Of a stretch of DNA of 64,000 bases, positions 46,437-57,514 are shown piece after piece. The first letter of the stretch is position 1. Each line of letters begins with the position of its first letter. A program made the translations under genes and the position numbers. Under the pieces are notes generated by a model. It worked only from the letters and a program-made list of their open reading frames with translations, searched no databases and was not told the origin of the DNA. This DNA comes from Cymbomonas tetramitiformis (taxonomy: Eukaryota > Chlorophyta > Pyramimonadophyceae > Pyramimonadales > Pyramimonadaceae). The stretch is from contig LGRX02027076.1 in the NCBI GenBank assembly GCA_001247695.2, positions 1 through 64,000 on the forward strand. Direction: 5' to 3'.

Positions 46437-47540
46437 GAACTCCAAAGCGCCACATGTTCGTGCACATAGAAATATCCCACGAAAACATATTTGGGCGTGG
46501 AACGCTAACAGATTTGGAGTCCGTCGATAAAACTTGATCGAACTCCAAAGCGCCACATCACGATGCACATAACATTATGTCCCGGATATGAATTTTGATG
46601 TGGAACGCTGACAGATTTGGAGTCCGTCGATAAAACTCGATCGAACTCCAAAGCGCCACATCACGATGCACATAACATTATGTCCCGAATATAAAATTCT
46701 GATGTGGAGCGCTGACAGATTTGGAGTCCGTCGATAAAACTCGATCGAACTCCAAAGCGCCACATCACGATGCACATAACATTATGTCGCGGATATAAAA
46801 TTCTGATGTGGAGCGCTGACAGATTTGGAGTCCGTCGATAAAACTCGATCGAACTCCAAAGCGCCACATCACGATGCACATAACATTATGTCCCGGATAT
46901 AAATTTTTGATGTGGAGCGCTGACAGATTTGGAGTCCGTCGATAAAACTCGATCGAACTCCAAAGCGCCACATCACGATGCACATAACATTATGTCGCGG
47001 ATATAAAATTCTGATGTGGAGCGCTGACAGATTTGGAGTCCGTCGATAAAACTCGATCGAACTCCAAAGCGCCACATCACGATGCACATAACATTATGTC
47101 GCGGATATAAAATTCTGATGTGGAGCGCTGACAGATTTGGAGTCCGTCGATAAAACTCGATCGAACTCCAAAGCGCCACATCACGATGCACATAACATTA
47201 TGTCCCGGATATAAAATTTTGATGTGGAGCGCTGACAGATTTGGAGTCCGTCGATAAAACTCGATCGAACTCCAAAGCGCCACATCACGATGCACATAAC
47301 ATTATGTCCCGGATATAAAATTTTGATGTGGAGCGCTGACAGATTTGGAGTCCGTCGATAAAACTCGATCGAACTCCAAAGCGCCACATCACGATGCACA
47401 TAACATTATGTCCCGGATATAAAATTTTGATGTGGAGCGCTGACAGATTTGGAGTCCGTCGATAAAACTCGATCGAACTCCAAAGCGCCACATCACGATG
47501 CACATAACATTATGTCCCGGATATAAAATTGATGTGGAAA
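46437..47540. repeat. 104-bp satellite, 10 full units plus a partial
   Basis: Units start at 46437, 46540, 46643, 46747, 46851, 46955, 47059, 47163, 47267, 47371 and 47475 (partial). All begin GAACTCCAAAGCGCCACATC. The outermost left unit is the most diverged and inner units are nearly identical. Each unit contains an imperfect dyad: ACTCCAAA with TTTGGAGT, and GCGCCACATCA with TGATGTGGAGCGC. A 72-codon minus-strand frame is shared by the units, with overlapping copies. It is a by-product of the repeat, since 104 is not a multiple of three. Confidence 0.95.
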
Positions 47541-47826
47541 CGTTCACTGCTGAACGGGAAGAGAAGGTGTCCACTGTAGGCATTTTTGCAGAATACTGTA
47601 ATGTAAAAGTTCAAACTCACCGCTGTAGTCGTCACGCTTCACATTTCACCGTCCAGCAGTGTGCAGCAGCGTGCGGTGGCCTCGCTAGCGGGTTGCATGT
47701 TATGATATTTCTCATTCTTGCTCGCTGCAATATGTCACAGGTTTGTAGTGCATGTTTTTATATGTATATGTATTATTTTGTGTGTGCTTAGCGCGCTCAT
47801 CCTTGGCATGCGCGGAACTTTGACTT

Positions 47827-47895
47827 GGAGTGAACGGGAAGATTCCCGCGAGTCCTTTGCACTCGAAATAGTTGGTTCAAATCCAACTCACTCCA
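47827..47895 (+). tRNA. tRNA-like gene or pseudogene, UUU-type loop, short D arm
   Basis: All four stems pair perfectly: acceptor GGAGTGA/TCACTCC (7 bp), D stem GGGA/TCCC (4-nt loop), anticodon stem CGAGT/ACTCG with a 7-nt loop CCTTTGC, and T stem GTTGG/CCAAC with the classic loop TTCAAAT. The discriminator is A and a T4 run at 47903 could stop RNA polymerase III. The total is 69 nt. Unusual points are a D loop of only 4 nt without GG and C instead of U at position 33. It is probably a tRNA-derived sequence. Expression is not certain. Confidence 0.45.
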
Positions 47896-48519
47896 CCTCT
47901 CCTTTTCATTTTCCTTCGTTAATTTCGTTTGTCACTTATATTCTCTTCATCTTTACTGAACGTTACTTGGTTGGTTTTGTTTTTCAGATCGCTGAAAATA
48001 TTCGAGTGGTGAAATCAATTTTTCCACCATCATCTCGCGTTCACATTCGCGCTTCTTTGAGGTTCCTAGGTTGCTAGTTATGTTTTGCACAAGGGAATCT
48101 TTAATGCGTTTTCCGCTTTTTACTAAGTGTTGGTTCTTTGCTTTACTTTTCAGATCGGCTGTTTTGGAGAAACCCTAAATGGAGAAAATCGACCGCCTCG
48201 AGTACTTCATGAGCTTCAAGCTTCCCTTCGAGCGTGCTAGGTTGATAGATTGTTTACAATCGTAGTGTTGGAACTAGAAATCGTACGAATAGAACGTTAT
48301 TTTGCGTATTGGTAGGATAGAGATGAGTAGTCCCAATTGTATCCCATCGTGCCAAGCTAGCTACACTATCGTATTAATATGATTGTATTAAACATGCTCG
48401 AGTGTTCCATGCGTATGCGTGATGTGCTAGCCTTCGCATAGCATACGCATTGTGAACACACTTTATGTAAGTAGCACACATTTTCGCAATCCTCTTGTGA
48501 TATTGTGCATATAGATAGG

Positions 48520-49365
48520 CCTCGTACACGCGCACCAGAGCTGTACCCACCATTGCGTGCATGTGTACCCTTTTCGAGTACACATGCACCTATAGCGTAC
48601 TTATGCATACGTACGTACATATTGGGTACATATGTATGGGAGGCTCGTACACGCTTGGTACATGTGTACTAATAATGCACCGATATACACGTGCATATGG
48701 GGTACGTATGCACCAGTCATGTTAGTATCAATAAGTACATATGTACCTGGTCTGCGTACATGCGTACCCGGCATGTACCTCACTCAAATGTACATGCGGG
48801 GTGCATATGCACCAGTCATGTTAATATCAATAAGTACATATGCACCTGGCTTACGCACATATGTACCTGGCCTGCGTACATGCGCACCCGGCATGTACTT
48901 GATGCGTAGGTACATGTATGGTACGTGCGCACCAGTCATGTTATTATCAATAAGTACATATGTACCCGGCTAAGTACATATGTACCTACAGTGTACCCCG
49001 GGTGTCCCAACGGTAACAAGTAACGGTAACATCCAACGGTAACCTGAGTACATATGCGGTACACATGTACCCGTCCATGGGTACATATCGGGTACATGCG
49101 CAGGCGGCATAAGGTACATAAACATACGCATGTACCCGTCGTGTACCCGTTCGTGGGTACATGCCGGGTACGCATGCCGCGCCGCGAGCAAGTACACGTC
49201 GGGTACAAGGCAAAGTACACGTGTACCCGACATGTACCAAACCCCGTTTTTTACTGTTTTGGTACACGTCGGGTACTCGTTGGGTACACGTCGGGTACAC
49301 GTTGGGTACACGTTGGGTACACGTCGGGTACACGTCCCGGGTACATGTCGCGTACATATGCACTG
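48520..49365. other. GTAC-saturated tract
   Basis: About fifty GTAC tetramers lie in ~840 bp by hand count (about three expected by chance), mostly as ACATATGTAC, GGGTACATG and GGGTACACGT words. 49259-49345 is a true 11-12 bp tandem (GGGTACACGTC/T). GTAC is the core recognised by SBP-box factors and is the copper-response core in Chlamydomonas. Any such function here is only a suggestion. Confidence 0.8.
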
Positions 49366-49385
49366 GGGTTTCCAAAATTTGTAGG

Positions 49386-50255
49386 GAAACACGATTTCCT
49401 GCTGTTTACAGTGACCAAAATGGCCCCGCACGACTACTCCAAAACCCTAAATGTCAAAATTATATATATATGAGTTTGTCCAAACCTTCGCCAAACTTCT
49501 CCAAAAATATCAAGCCGTATAATAACGCATTTCCCGAAATTATGCACTTTATAGCGGACCCCGCATACGCAAAAACCCCTGCTCGCTCTCACAGCCAATA
49601 TTGCACCCGCCAGCAACCCTAAAACCCTAAAATCTTGGCTCTGCAACTTTCTAGTGCCTTCAACTAACTTGGTGCACCTTCCCAAACTCGGCGATGACCT
49701 TTTATCAACACATTCATGTGACGCGCATGCATGCCAAGTGCAAAACACGATTTCCTGCGGTTTGCAGTGACCAAAATGGCCCCGCACGACTACTCCTAAA
49801 CCCTAAATGTCAAAATTTTATATTTTTGAGTTTGTCCAAACCTTCTCCAAACTTCTCCAAAAATATCAAGCCGTATAATAACATTTACCGAAATTATGCA
49901 CTTTATAGCGGACCCCGCATATGCGAAACCCCTGCTCTCACAGCCAATATTTCACCCGCCAGCAACCATAAAACCCTAAAATCTTGGCTATGCAACTTTC
50001 TAGTGCCTTCAACTAACTTGGTGCACCTTCCCAAACTCGGCGATGACCTTTTATCAACACATTCATGTGACGCGCATGCATGCCAAGTGCAAAACACGAT
50101 TTCCTGCGGTTTGCAGTGACCAAAATGGCCCCGCACGACTACTCCTAAACCCTAAATGTCAAAATTTTATATTTTTGAGTTTGTCCAAACCTTCTCCAAA
50201 CTTCTCCAAAAATATCAAGCCGTATAATAACATTTACCGAAATTATGCACTTAAG
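49386..50255 (-). repeat. Right subterminal repeat block
   Basis: Three tandem units (49386, 49741 and 50090; periods 355 and 349 bp, the last truncated) share ACACGATTTCCTGC, GACTACTCC, AACCCTAAATGTCAAAAT and TTTGTCCAAACCTTC. The sequence is the reverse complement of the left block at 44283-45185. Confidence 0.85.
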
Positions 50256-50269
50256 TATGTAACCCCCGT

Positions 50270-50291
50270 CCACCCACGCGTGCCACATGCC
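50270..50291 (-). repeat. Right terminal inverted repeat
   Basis: 22 bp, the exact reverse complement of 44258-44279, followed by TAAG at 50292-50295. Confidence 0.85.
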
Positions 50292-50295
50292 TAAG

Positions 50296-51160
50296 TCGTT
50301 TCTCGTTTTTGGGGATTGCACTTAAATAATTACTATCAAGGTTTTCAGGCAAATTTTCAACATTTGAAGTTTGCAATCATTTGGAATGAAAATCATGGTG
50401 GCCTGTCTGCAATATAAATGGCATGTCGTGTGTCACCTAAATACTGAATCGCTCTTACATATTGTTGTCACATGCAGCACGGGGTCGACATTACTGTTTT
50501 TCGCAGTAAATTGGTGCAGTCTGTAAGACACAGATATGCGTGAGCTATTCGGAGAACACGATGTCGAGTATCGAGATCTGCTACAATTCTAGAAGGGCAT
50601 TGAGTGTCGAACACAGTCTGTTCAGCTCATCTGTGAGACTTTGGATTCACGAGCCGACGGCGAAGCGCGCCGCCCAGAAGGCGGAGATGGTACTGATATC
50701 AAGGGGAGCGCCATTCGCAGAATTGGCACCAGGTCCTGGCTGCTCCGTCCGCATACGATCGATACGATACGGTAGCACCTAAAGCCAATACTTGAGACTC
50801 GGCAGGGGAGCAACCCCACCGCCCCCCAAGAGCAATCGAAAGCATAGACAGCCACTACTACGGGCAACGCCTTGAGTGAGTGTCCAACGAAGAGAGTCCC
50901 TAAAAACTAAATGCAAGCCGGAGCAAGAAGCTATACCTGTCAACATGACACGCCTCAACGATTCTCTCCTTGCTGTACTATAGGAGGGAATCAGGGTAAT
51001 CGTGTCATCAAAAGACAACTCTGTCTACCTCTTGGTACGCATATCACACAATGCGTGGTGGTAAGCCAGAATGAATACTATAATGAGAAAGACTCGATGC
51101 GGAAATGTATAGGGGGCTGCTAAGGTGGTGGGCAAATAAAGGGGAGGGGGCCACATCCCT
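50296..51160. other. Stretch between the TAAG element and the retrotransposon
   Basis: No gene is supported. The final 40 bases hold a purine tract (AAAGGGGAGGGGG, 51139-51151) just before the LTR. It resembles a polypurine tract but is not the one used by the element to its right. Confidence 0.45.
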
Positions 51161-51708
51161 TGTCAGGGTTATGACCGATGACATATGTGTCATACATGTC
51201 ATACGTGTCATACCTGTCATACATGTCATACCATGTCATGTCATGTCATGTCATGTCATATATTATTATGACAGTCGACAGTATGGTCGACGATGACTGT
51301 ACATGTCGCCAGATGATTATGTTACATCATCAGGCATCCCTGTCATCGAGAGTTCGTACTCCGAACTCGAAGATGACAGAGCAAAGATACATCTTGTCGA
51401 TTCTTCAAGAATCATCTTTCGCTATAGCATGCACGGAACATGCATGCGCAGCACGAACGAACTAGTCGTTTATACAATGCTGGTCGTTCAACCTACGTCT
51501 CGGGTTCACAACCCAATGGCGGTACCATCTAAGATGATGGGAGACGTAGGTACTTAAGTGACGAAGCGTTGTGCTTCAGCAGCTCTAGATTCATAGACTG
51601 CACTCACAAACCCGCACATACGTTCACTTGTGTATGCTGTTCAACTGCACAGTGATTATTGATAGTATTGAATATTATAACAGGGCTTGCATACCTCAGC
51701 CCTTATCA
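51161..51708 (+). repeat. Left LTR
   Basis: 548 bp, TG...CA. Positions 51187-51256 are a run of TGTCATAC, TGTCATACA and TGTCA words, the likely U3 enhancer part. The remainder matches the right LTR almost base for base from the GTACATGTCGCC word onward. Confidence 0.9.
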
Positions 51709-51709
51709 G

Positions 51710-51727
51710 TGGTATTCTAAAAGTCGT
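51710..51727 (+). promoter_or_regulatory. Primer-binding-site candidate
   Basis: TGGTATTCTAAAAG starts one base after the left LTR. The first six bases equal the start of the usual initiator-tRNA-Met site; the rest differ, so the primer tRNA is not identified. Confidence 0.5.
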
Positions 51728-54719
51728 CAAGGCGCGACACTCGAGAACTCAAGTGGGTGCAGTGATATACGCGTAGTATATTTAATATTGTTCGCAGGTT
51801 TGCAGGAGGGCGCATATACGACAGCGTTCGCAAATATTGAATATCTGCAGCCCGAATAATAGTTCGCATATCGACAGCGCATAATTGTGCGAGGAGATTT
51901 TCCGCAGCGCACTTGCACAACAGCTGATCGCAAATATACGCGATAAGGTGTGCATATGGCATATATCGGCGCAACAATGAAATGTATACGATAAACGGTT
52001 CACGGATATATGCATGTTCGCGGATGCGATGAATTGTTGGCGGAATCGTTTCCGCGCGGTAGAATCATCAGCGCAGTATCGCAATTTTTATGATTGCACT
52101 GAATTGCTTTTATATGGCATCATACACGCATACTGCGCGATTGTCACTAAATTGCAGGTGGCAGCATGCGCAGTGGTCGCATACTGCGCGATGGTCACAT
52201 ATTTTGCAGAAGTTGATTGCAGCATGCGTGTGCCCGCATGAATCACGCTTGAAAAATATGCTGTATCATATGCTAATGAATGGCGACGACAATTCATACT
52301 TGTCATCAACAGCGCACTCGCATCAGTATACAACATACATCAGCTATTATTGCAAATCATCTCTACGCACTGTTTACAATCACTGCGTGCAATGATTTAT
52401 GGCCTGTCAGCATACATACTGCTGTGAATGCATTATCATCATACTGCAGCAGATTCCAATGTTCTGATGACCACATAATACTTTTGATCATCAGCATTAT
52501 ACTAAGTGGCAGCACAATGATCTATGCACAACATGTGTGTGCAGATCAGCACACACACACATACAATTATTCCACTTGCAGCAATCATCAATATACAGTG
52601 CATGCACTTCTATATCATGCACACATCTTATGACTGAATGATTGCAATGTTGTAAATAGTACATACTTATTATACTTTACAGCTTGAACACGTTAACAGC
52701 TGTATTACATAGAGCACGAGCATATTTCAGTGAATGCTAATATATATATTAGAATTCATGTTGCAAAGGGTGCCTGACAATAATCATAACACCATAATTA
52801 CTTTGTCGTACCCTGGTGGAGCCGAGATGCTCTCCAGGTAACACGTACATTCTATGGTGGATTATTTGAAGGAATGCTCACCTGAGCTTCATGTAAAAAT
52901 TTATCATCAACTCATAATGAGATTATCATGGAATTACAACAATCCCTAAGCTATATATATCATGTTAGATATAAACAGTACGTGGTATACTGACTGTCTG
53001 CATGATTGTTAGGATATTGTGATATCCATAAAGATACTGCAAAGTGTGTGCAAACAAATACACACACACACACACACTAGTACTAATCAGCAGTACTATA
53101 CACTGCACAAACACTATCATTCATTATACATTGACATTCACTGACTCAGAGTGAATATATCAATAACAATGTATACAATAATGTGGATAACATCCAGTAA
53201 ACACATGTGCGTACTGGATGTCAGCGATGGCGATAGTAATGGTAACAGGATTAAACAACATGCTGTAGGGCTGGATGGAGAATATCTCCAGACCCGAAGG
53301 CAGTATCAGTGCTCAATATGCAGCTGGTAACTGCTGAGCACTGCCCATGCCATATTCACTATCGCTGGAGCAACATCAAAATCTACATTGCATATGACAG
53401 TTGATTCAGAACTGATCACTCACATGCATGTACCAACTCAGATCAGCAACCATAAATGAACTGACAAAGGTTATGGACATACACACACAAACATGGTGTT
53501 GTGTAAATACTGCTCAGATTATATCTAGCAGTGTCCAGATGTATTTGAACACAAAGATATCACTTGATATACTCGTTGTGTACATTCAAATATATCTTAG
53601 GATCTGACACAACTGTGAATCCACTTGCAGTTGATTTATCTTTATGTCACCAGAGAGTGCAATAGCCTGTATGGGTTTCAATCAGAAAAACCCATATTTC
53701 ATGTTCACCATACATGTTGAATTTTTGAGATATTCACTATTGTGCCATGAAAAATATCATGTGCAAAAGTGAAGAAAGTTGCAGCATTTGTTTAGCTTGC
53801 AACTCACACACACACTGAGATGTGATATATATATATATACGGCTGAAAAAGCTGTAAAATAGGTAAAAATGCTCCACGCATGATTTCAAAACGAAAAATG
53901 TGTGCCCATTTTATGTGAGATTATGATTTTATACCTATTAAGGTATCAGGAAATCATAATGACACATGTCATATCTCATGTAACACCCTAGATATTAGGT
54001 GTTGAATATATATGGGTAACGCTATTGCTATGGCAATAAATCTCTCAAAATGCTGTACGTAAAACACATTTTAAAAATTTCGGATTGATTTTTTTCGATA
54101 AAATGGATGTTTATATATCAAATGTCAATCCCTGATTTATGCAGCATGTGTAACGCCCTGTAACAACCCTAAAATTAAATGTGTGTAACAGGGGTGTAAC
54201 CTACCTCCTAAAAAACACTTTACGTTTATATGGGTATTAAATGCAGTTTTGCTTAAAAAACTTTGCAAAAACGTTATGCTGCTTATTTTTTACCTGTATT
54301 AGGGTTACTGATACTAAGTAACACCCTAAACACTGTATTGAGTAACAGGGCCACTGTAACGATATATGCTCTAAAATACCAGTTTTATTTCGTAAAACTT
54401 CGTATTTGGCATTAACATATCATGCTGTTGTTGACACAAACATGATTATGTATCGGGCAACAACCCAAGAACTGTGACAGATGATTCCTATAAGGAATGC
54501 ATGCTATTTTGAGGTATTGGCAATTGACAACTGCCATTATATCACACACTTCCTTGAGGGGGGAAGAAGGTGGATATATATATATACTTACCTCATTATT
54601 ATGTACGAACATAATACATGTATATAAACATACCGATATACCATATATAACATATAAATCACACACACTCAGTTAGACAATTAGCTGAAGGTATTTTTTG
54701 TGCTGTGTTTTGTTCTTAG
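51728..54719 (+). other. Long AT-rich untranslated leader of the retrotransposon
   Basis: About 3 kb with no gag-like coding. It contains TA and CA simple runs (53040-53080, 53830-53840) and several GTAACACCCTAA words near 53980-54340. The length is unusual for a gypsy leader. It may hold packaging or translation-control structure or be filler. Confidence 0.6.
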
Positions 54720-56120
54720 ATGGTTACTATCGAAGAGGAAGAGCATGAGATTCCTGATATCAACCCAGATCATTCGACTTGGTTTTTCGACATTCTTGGT
54801 TCATACGATGCATACAGTCGGTTTAAGGTTCCAAAGTGGATTGCTGGTTATGCCGATACACTAACCAGATATGACCACATAGGCTATTATGACAATGTCA
54901 GTCGCATGAAACCAGATATGAGCCGGTACAAGGATCCTGCCAATGAGCCTCAGGCACCAGAAACAGAGTATACAGCAGACAGTCCTCCGATGGTCTTTGT
55001 AGATCCAGATGCAGATACAGTACCAGCACCAGCTCCACCAGCTCCACCCAGTTTGGTTCCCAAGGTGAAAATGACACCACCTAGGGAATTCAAATCAGGA
55101 CAGGACGCAGAGGTCTGGTTGGATACAGTGGACAGATATTTCCAGTTCACTTATCCAGGTGTCAATGATAAGGATTTGATCACAGTGTTTCTTACTCTCA
55201 TACAGAATAACGACAGACACTATTTCCAAGTCTTGGCACAACAACCATATGCCACTTATGAGATGGTCAGACAGACGTTCCTCAGACAATTTGGTAATCC
55301 TCATAAGAGATCAGTAGCCAAGAAACACCTAATGGCACTGACTCAAGGAACCCAAACCTTTGCAGATTATTTGCGCACATTTACATCACTGGCTTCTTTA
55401 GCAGCAGTTGATTTAAATGATGTGCTAATAGAAGACAGATTCGTCACCAGTATGGATTCTGATCTCCGCAGACAGTTCCAGCTCAGATACCTGACAGAAG
55501 AGCAGAGGAACAATATGTCGTGGCAAGAAACCACACAGATATTGCTTGATTTGAACTACGTCATTCACTCAAAGCAATCAGAAACCCTTCACTATCGGGG
55601 TCAGAAGGAGCAGTCATCTGGAGGTCCATCCAAGAAGGATAGGGACAGAGGACGTGGCCAGAAGCCATATGACAGAACCAACAGAAATCGGAATTGGAAT
55701 CAGAGTGGCAGCCACAACTCCAATCAGAATCGGAACAAAGGAAAAGGTGGTAAAGGCAAGGACAAAGGAAAAGGAAAAGGAAAATCACAGAATGATAAGA
55801 CCTGCAATCGTTGTGGTCGTGTTGGTCACATCGAGAAGGATTGTTTTGCCACCAGGACCAATGATGGAAAGGAGATCAAGGGTAAGCCACCAGCTCAGAA
55901 TCCTTTTCAGAATCAGAGACAGCCACAGAAGAATCAGGGTGCTAAGGATGGGTCTGGCAAACTCATTAATACGATCAACACCTTGGTCAAGGAACTGAAG
56001 AGTCAGCACAGCATCAATGCAGCAGTCGCAACTCCAGATCCAGTTCCATCAGCTCCAGCTCCTCAGGGAAACTCTCAGGGTACTGCGCAGGTACCGGTGA
56101 TGAGAGCACCCCGAGGGTAG
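54720..56120 (+). CDS. gag: Gag polyprotein
   Basis: 466 codons. Residues ~115-280 form the retrotransposon gag (capsid-like) region with YFQFTYPG, FLTLIQNNDRHYF, FLRQFGNP and FADYLRTF. A basic Lys/Arg/Asn/Gly-rich stretch follows, then one zinc knuckle CNRCGRVGHIEKDC (CX2CX4HX4C) at about residue 361. The N-terminal ~110 residues are acidic and proline-rich. It packages the element RNA into particles in the cytoplasm. The frame ends at TAG 56118-56120; pol follows in the -1 frame. Confidence 0.9.
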   Translation: MVTIEEEEHEIPDINPDHSTWFFDILGSYDAYSRFKVPKWIAGYADTLTRYDHIGYYDNVSRMKPDMSRYKDPANEPQAPETEYTADSPPMVFVDPDADTVPAPAPPAPPSLVPKVKMTPPREFKSGQDAEVWLDTVDRYFQFTYPGVNDKDLITVFLTLIQNNDRHYFQVLAQQPYATYEMVRQTFLRQFGNPHKRSVAKKHLMALTQGTQTFADYLRTFTSLASLAAVDLNDVLIEDRFVTSMDSDLRRQFQLRYLTEEQRNNMSWQETTQILLDLNYVIHSKQSETLHYRGQKEQSSGGPSKKDRDRGRGQKPYDRTNRNRNWNQSGSHNSNQNRNKGKGGKGKDKGKGKGKSQNDKTCNRCGRVGHIEKDCFATRTNDGKEIKGKPPAQNPFQNQRQPQKNQGAKDGSGKLINTINTLVKELKSQHSINAAVATPDPVPSAPAPQGNSQGTAQVPVMRAPRG

Positions 56121-56209
56121 ATCAGCCAGAAAGTGCCACTGAAGCAAGTGGCCAGATTGAGAGTATTTCAGAGGAAGTCCTATCCAGACTGACACTACAG
56201 TTTCAGCAG

Positions 56210-57514
56210 ATGGATAATCCCACAGAAAACATCGTACAGATGCAATCTCAGACAGCACAGCTGAAATCGCAGAAAAAGCTGTTGCTGTATAAGGGGAAAG
56301 TCCATGGACAGAATACTCACATTTTGGTAGATCCATATTTCATCCATATTTCATCATTTTCAGTGGGATTGGCTGGAGGAAGCCAACTACCATGCACATC
56401 CTATCTTCCCAATGCTACATTCACGCTGGGCAAGTATAAGGATTCAGTAGATCTCTACATCATTGACATGAAACCATTCACTGTCATTCTGGGTCAAGAT
56501 TGGTTGGAGAGGAGGAATCCACATATTGACTTTCAGACCAAAAATCTGACGATCACTAGGAAGCATTCATCAGGCTCCAGTATTCGCACAGTATTGTCCA
56601 GAGTTGAGCAGACTCCAGACTCAGATAGCCTTCCTGAAATGGAATTGGTCAGTGCCACCACTATGAGGAAACATCTCCGTCGCATTCGATCCAGTGGTTC
56701 GGCTGAAGAAGCCGTAGCATATCTCTTTTTCCTCTCCGAGGTCGATGGTGAATTGGTCTTTACAGCATCAGACTCAGACACCACAATGGAAGACCCCGAG
56801 GTCACAGCAGCACGTGATCAAGTGAGAGAAGACTTTTCAGACGTTTTCCAAGAGGATCTTCCGGCTGGTCATAGGCCAGAGCGGTTTGAAGGTGGGTATC
56901 ATAGAATCGACATCGAACCTGGACATAAGCCTCCTTCACAGCCAGTACGCACCATTCCAGCACCCATGATGGAGGAACTCAAACGGCAAATCATCAAATA
57001 TGTCGAGTTGGGTATCCTTCATCCATCATCATCGCCATATGGATGCCCAATCATTTTCGCTCCTAAGCCAGGGGGAAAGTGGAGGATGTGTTGTGATTAT
57101 CGTGCCCTGAATAACATCACCATCAAGGACACGTATCCACTACCACCACATGACACCCTACTAGAGCAGCTGAAGGGATCAAGATGGTTCAGTAGATTTG
57201 ATTTCAACCAGTTCTTTCACCAAATCCCCATTCATCCGGATGATATACATAAAACTGCTATTCGCACCAGATACGGTTCTTATGAATGGACAGTTATGCC
57301 TTTCGGATTGACCAATGCTCCTGCAACAGCACTTCGTGTAGGAAACCGGGCATTTTTCGACTTCATCGACCAGTTCCTTGTCATATTCATGGACGACACT
57401 ATCGTATACAGTCCAGATTTTGACAGTCATGTGAAGCATGTTCGACAGTTCCTCCAGCGTTGCAGAGATCACCAGTTTTTCATCAGGCCTTCCAAGGTGG
57501 AGTTGTTCGTTTGA
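56210..57514 (+). pseudogene. pol: Pol, protease remnant and reverse transcriptase, ended by in-frame TGA
   Basis: The frame is open from about 56100 and the first ATG is at 56210. At residues ~30-57 the retropepsin position reads THILVDPYFIHIS where a D-(S/T)-G would be expected. An 11-bp direct repeat (ATCCATATTTC, 56331-56341 and 56342-56352) sits exactly there. Reverse transcriptase follows, with KWRMCCDYRALNNI, SRFDFNQFFHQIPI, PFGLTNAPAT and the catalytic FMDD. A TGA at 57512-57514 interrupts the frame after KVELFV. The same frame continues beyond it, so this is a single-codon lesion or a readthrough site. Confidence 0.85.

Larger units (their letters stand above)
44258..50291. mobile_element. 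6.0 kb DNA transposon-like element, 22-bp TIRs, TAAG target duplication
   Basis: 44258-44279 (GGCATGTGGCACGCGTGG plus four bases) is an exact reverse complement of 50270-50291. TAAG lies directly outside both ends (44254-44257 and 50292-50295), as expected for a 4-bp target duplication. Inside the TIRs lie ~0.9 kb inverted subterminal repeat blocks, each of about 2.5 tandem units. The interior holds a minus-strand four-exon gene, a 104-bp satellite, a tRNA-like structure and a GTAC-dense tract. No DDE transposase is recognisable, so the element is probably non-autonomous or a foldback type. A 4-bp duplication is known for Sola-type elements, but the superfamily cannot be named from this sequence. 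Confidence 0.75.

Noticed and set aside
46437..47540. CRISPR-like array
   Set aside because: There are no unique spacers between short repeats. The whole 104-bp unit is repeated, and the setting is eukaryotic.
46575..47583. Ten overlapping 72-codon minus-strand frames
   Set aside because: These are translations of the 104-bp satellite. The unit length is not a multiple of three and each frame stops in the next unit.
49386..50255. True telomere or chromosome end
   Set aside because: Only isolated or double CCCTAAA words occur within larger repeat units, not a tandem telomere tract.
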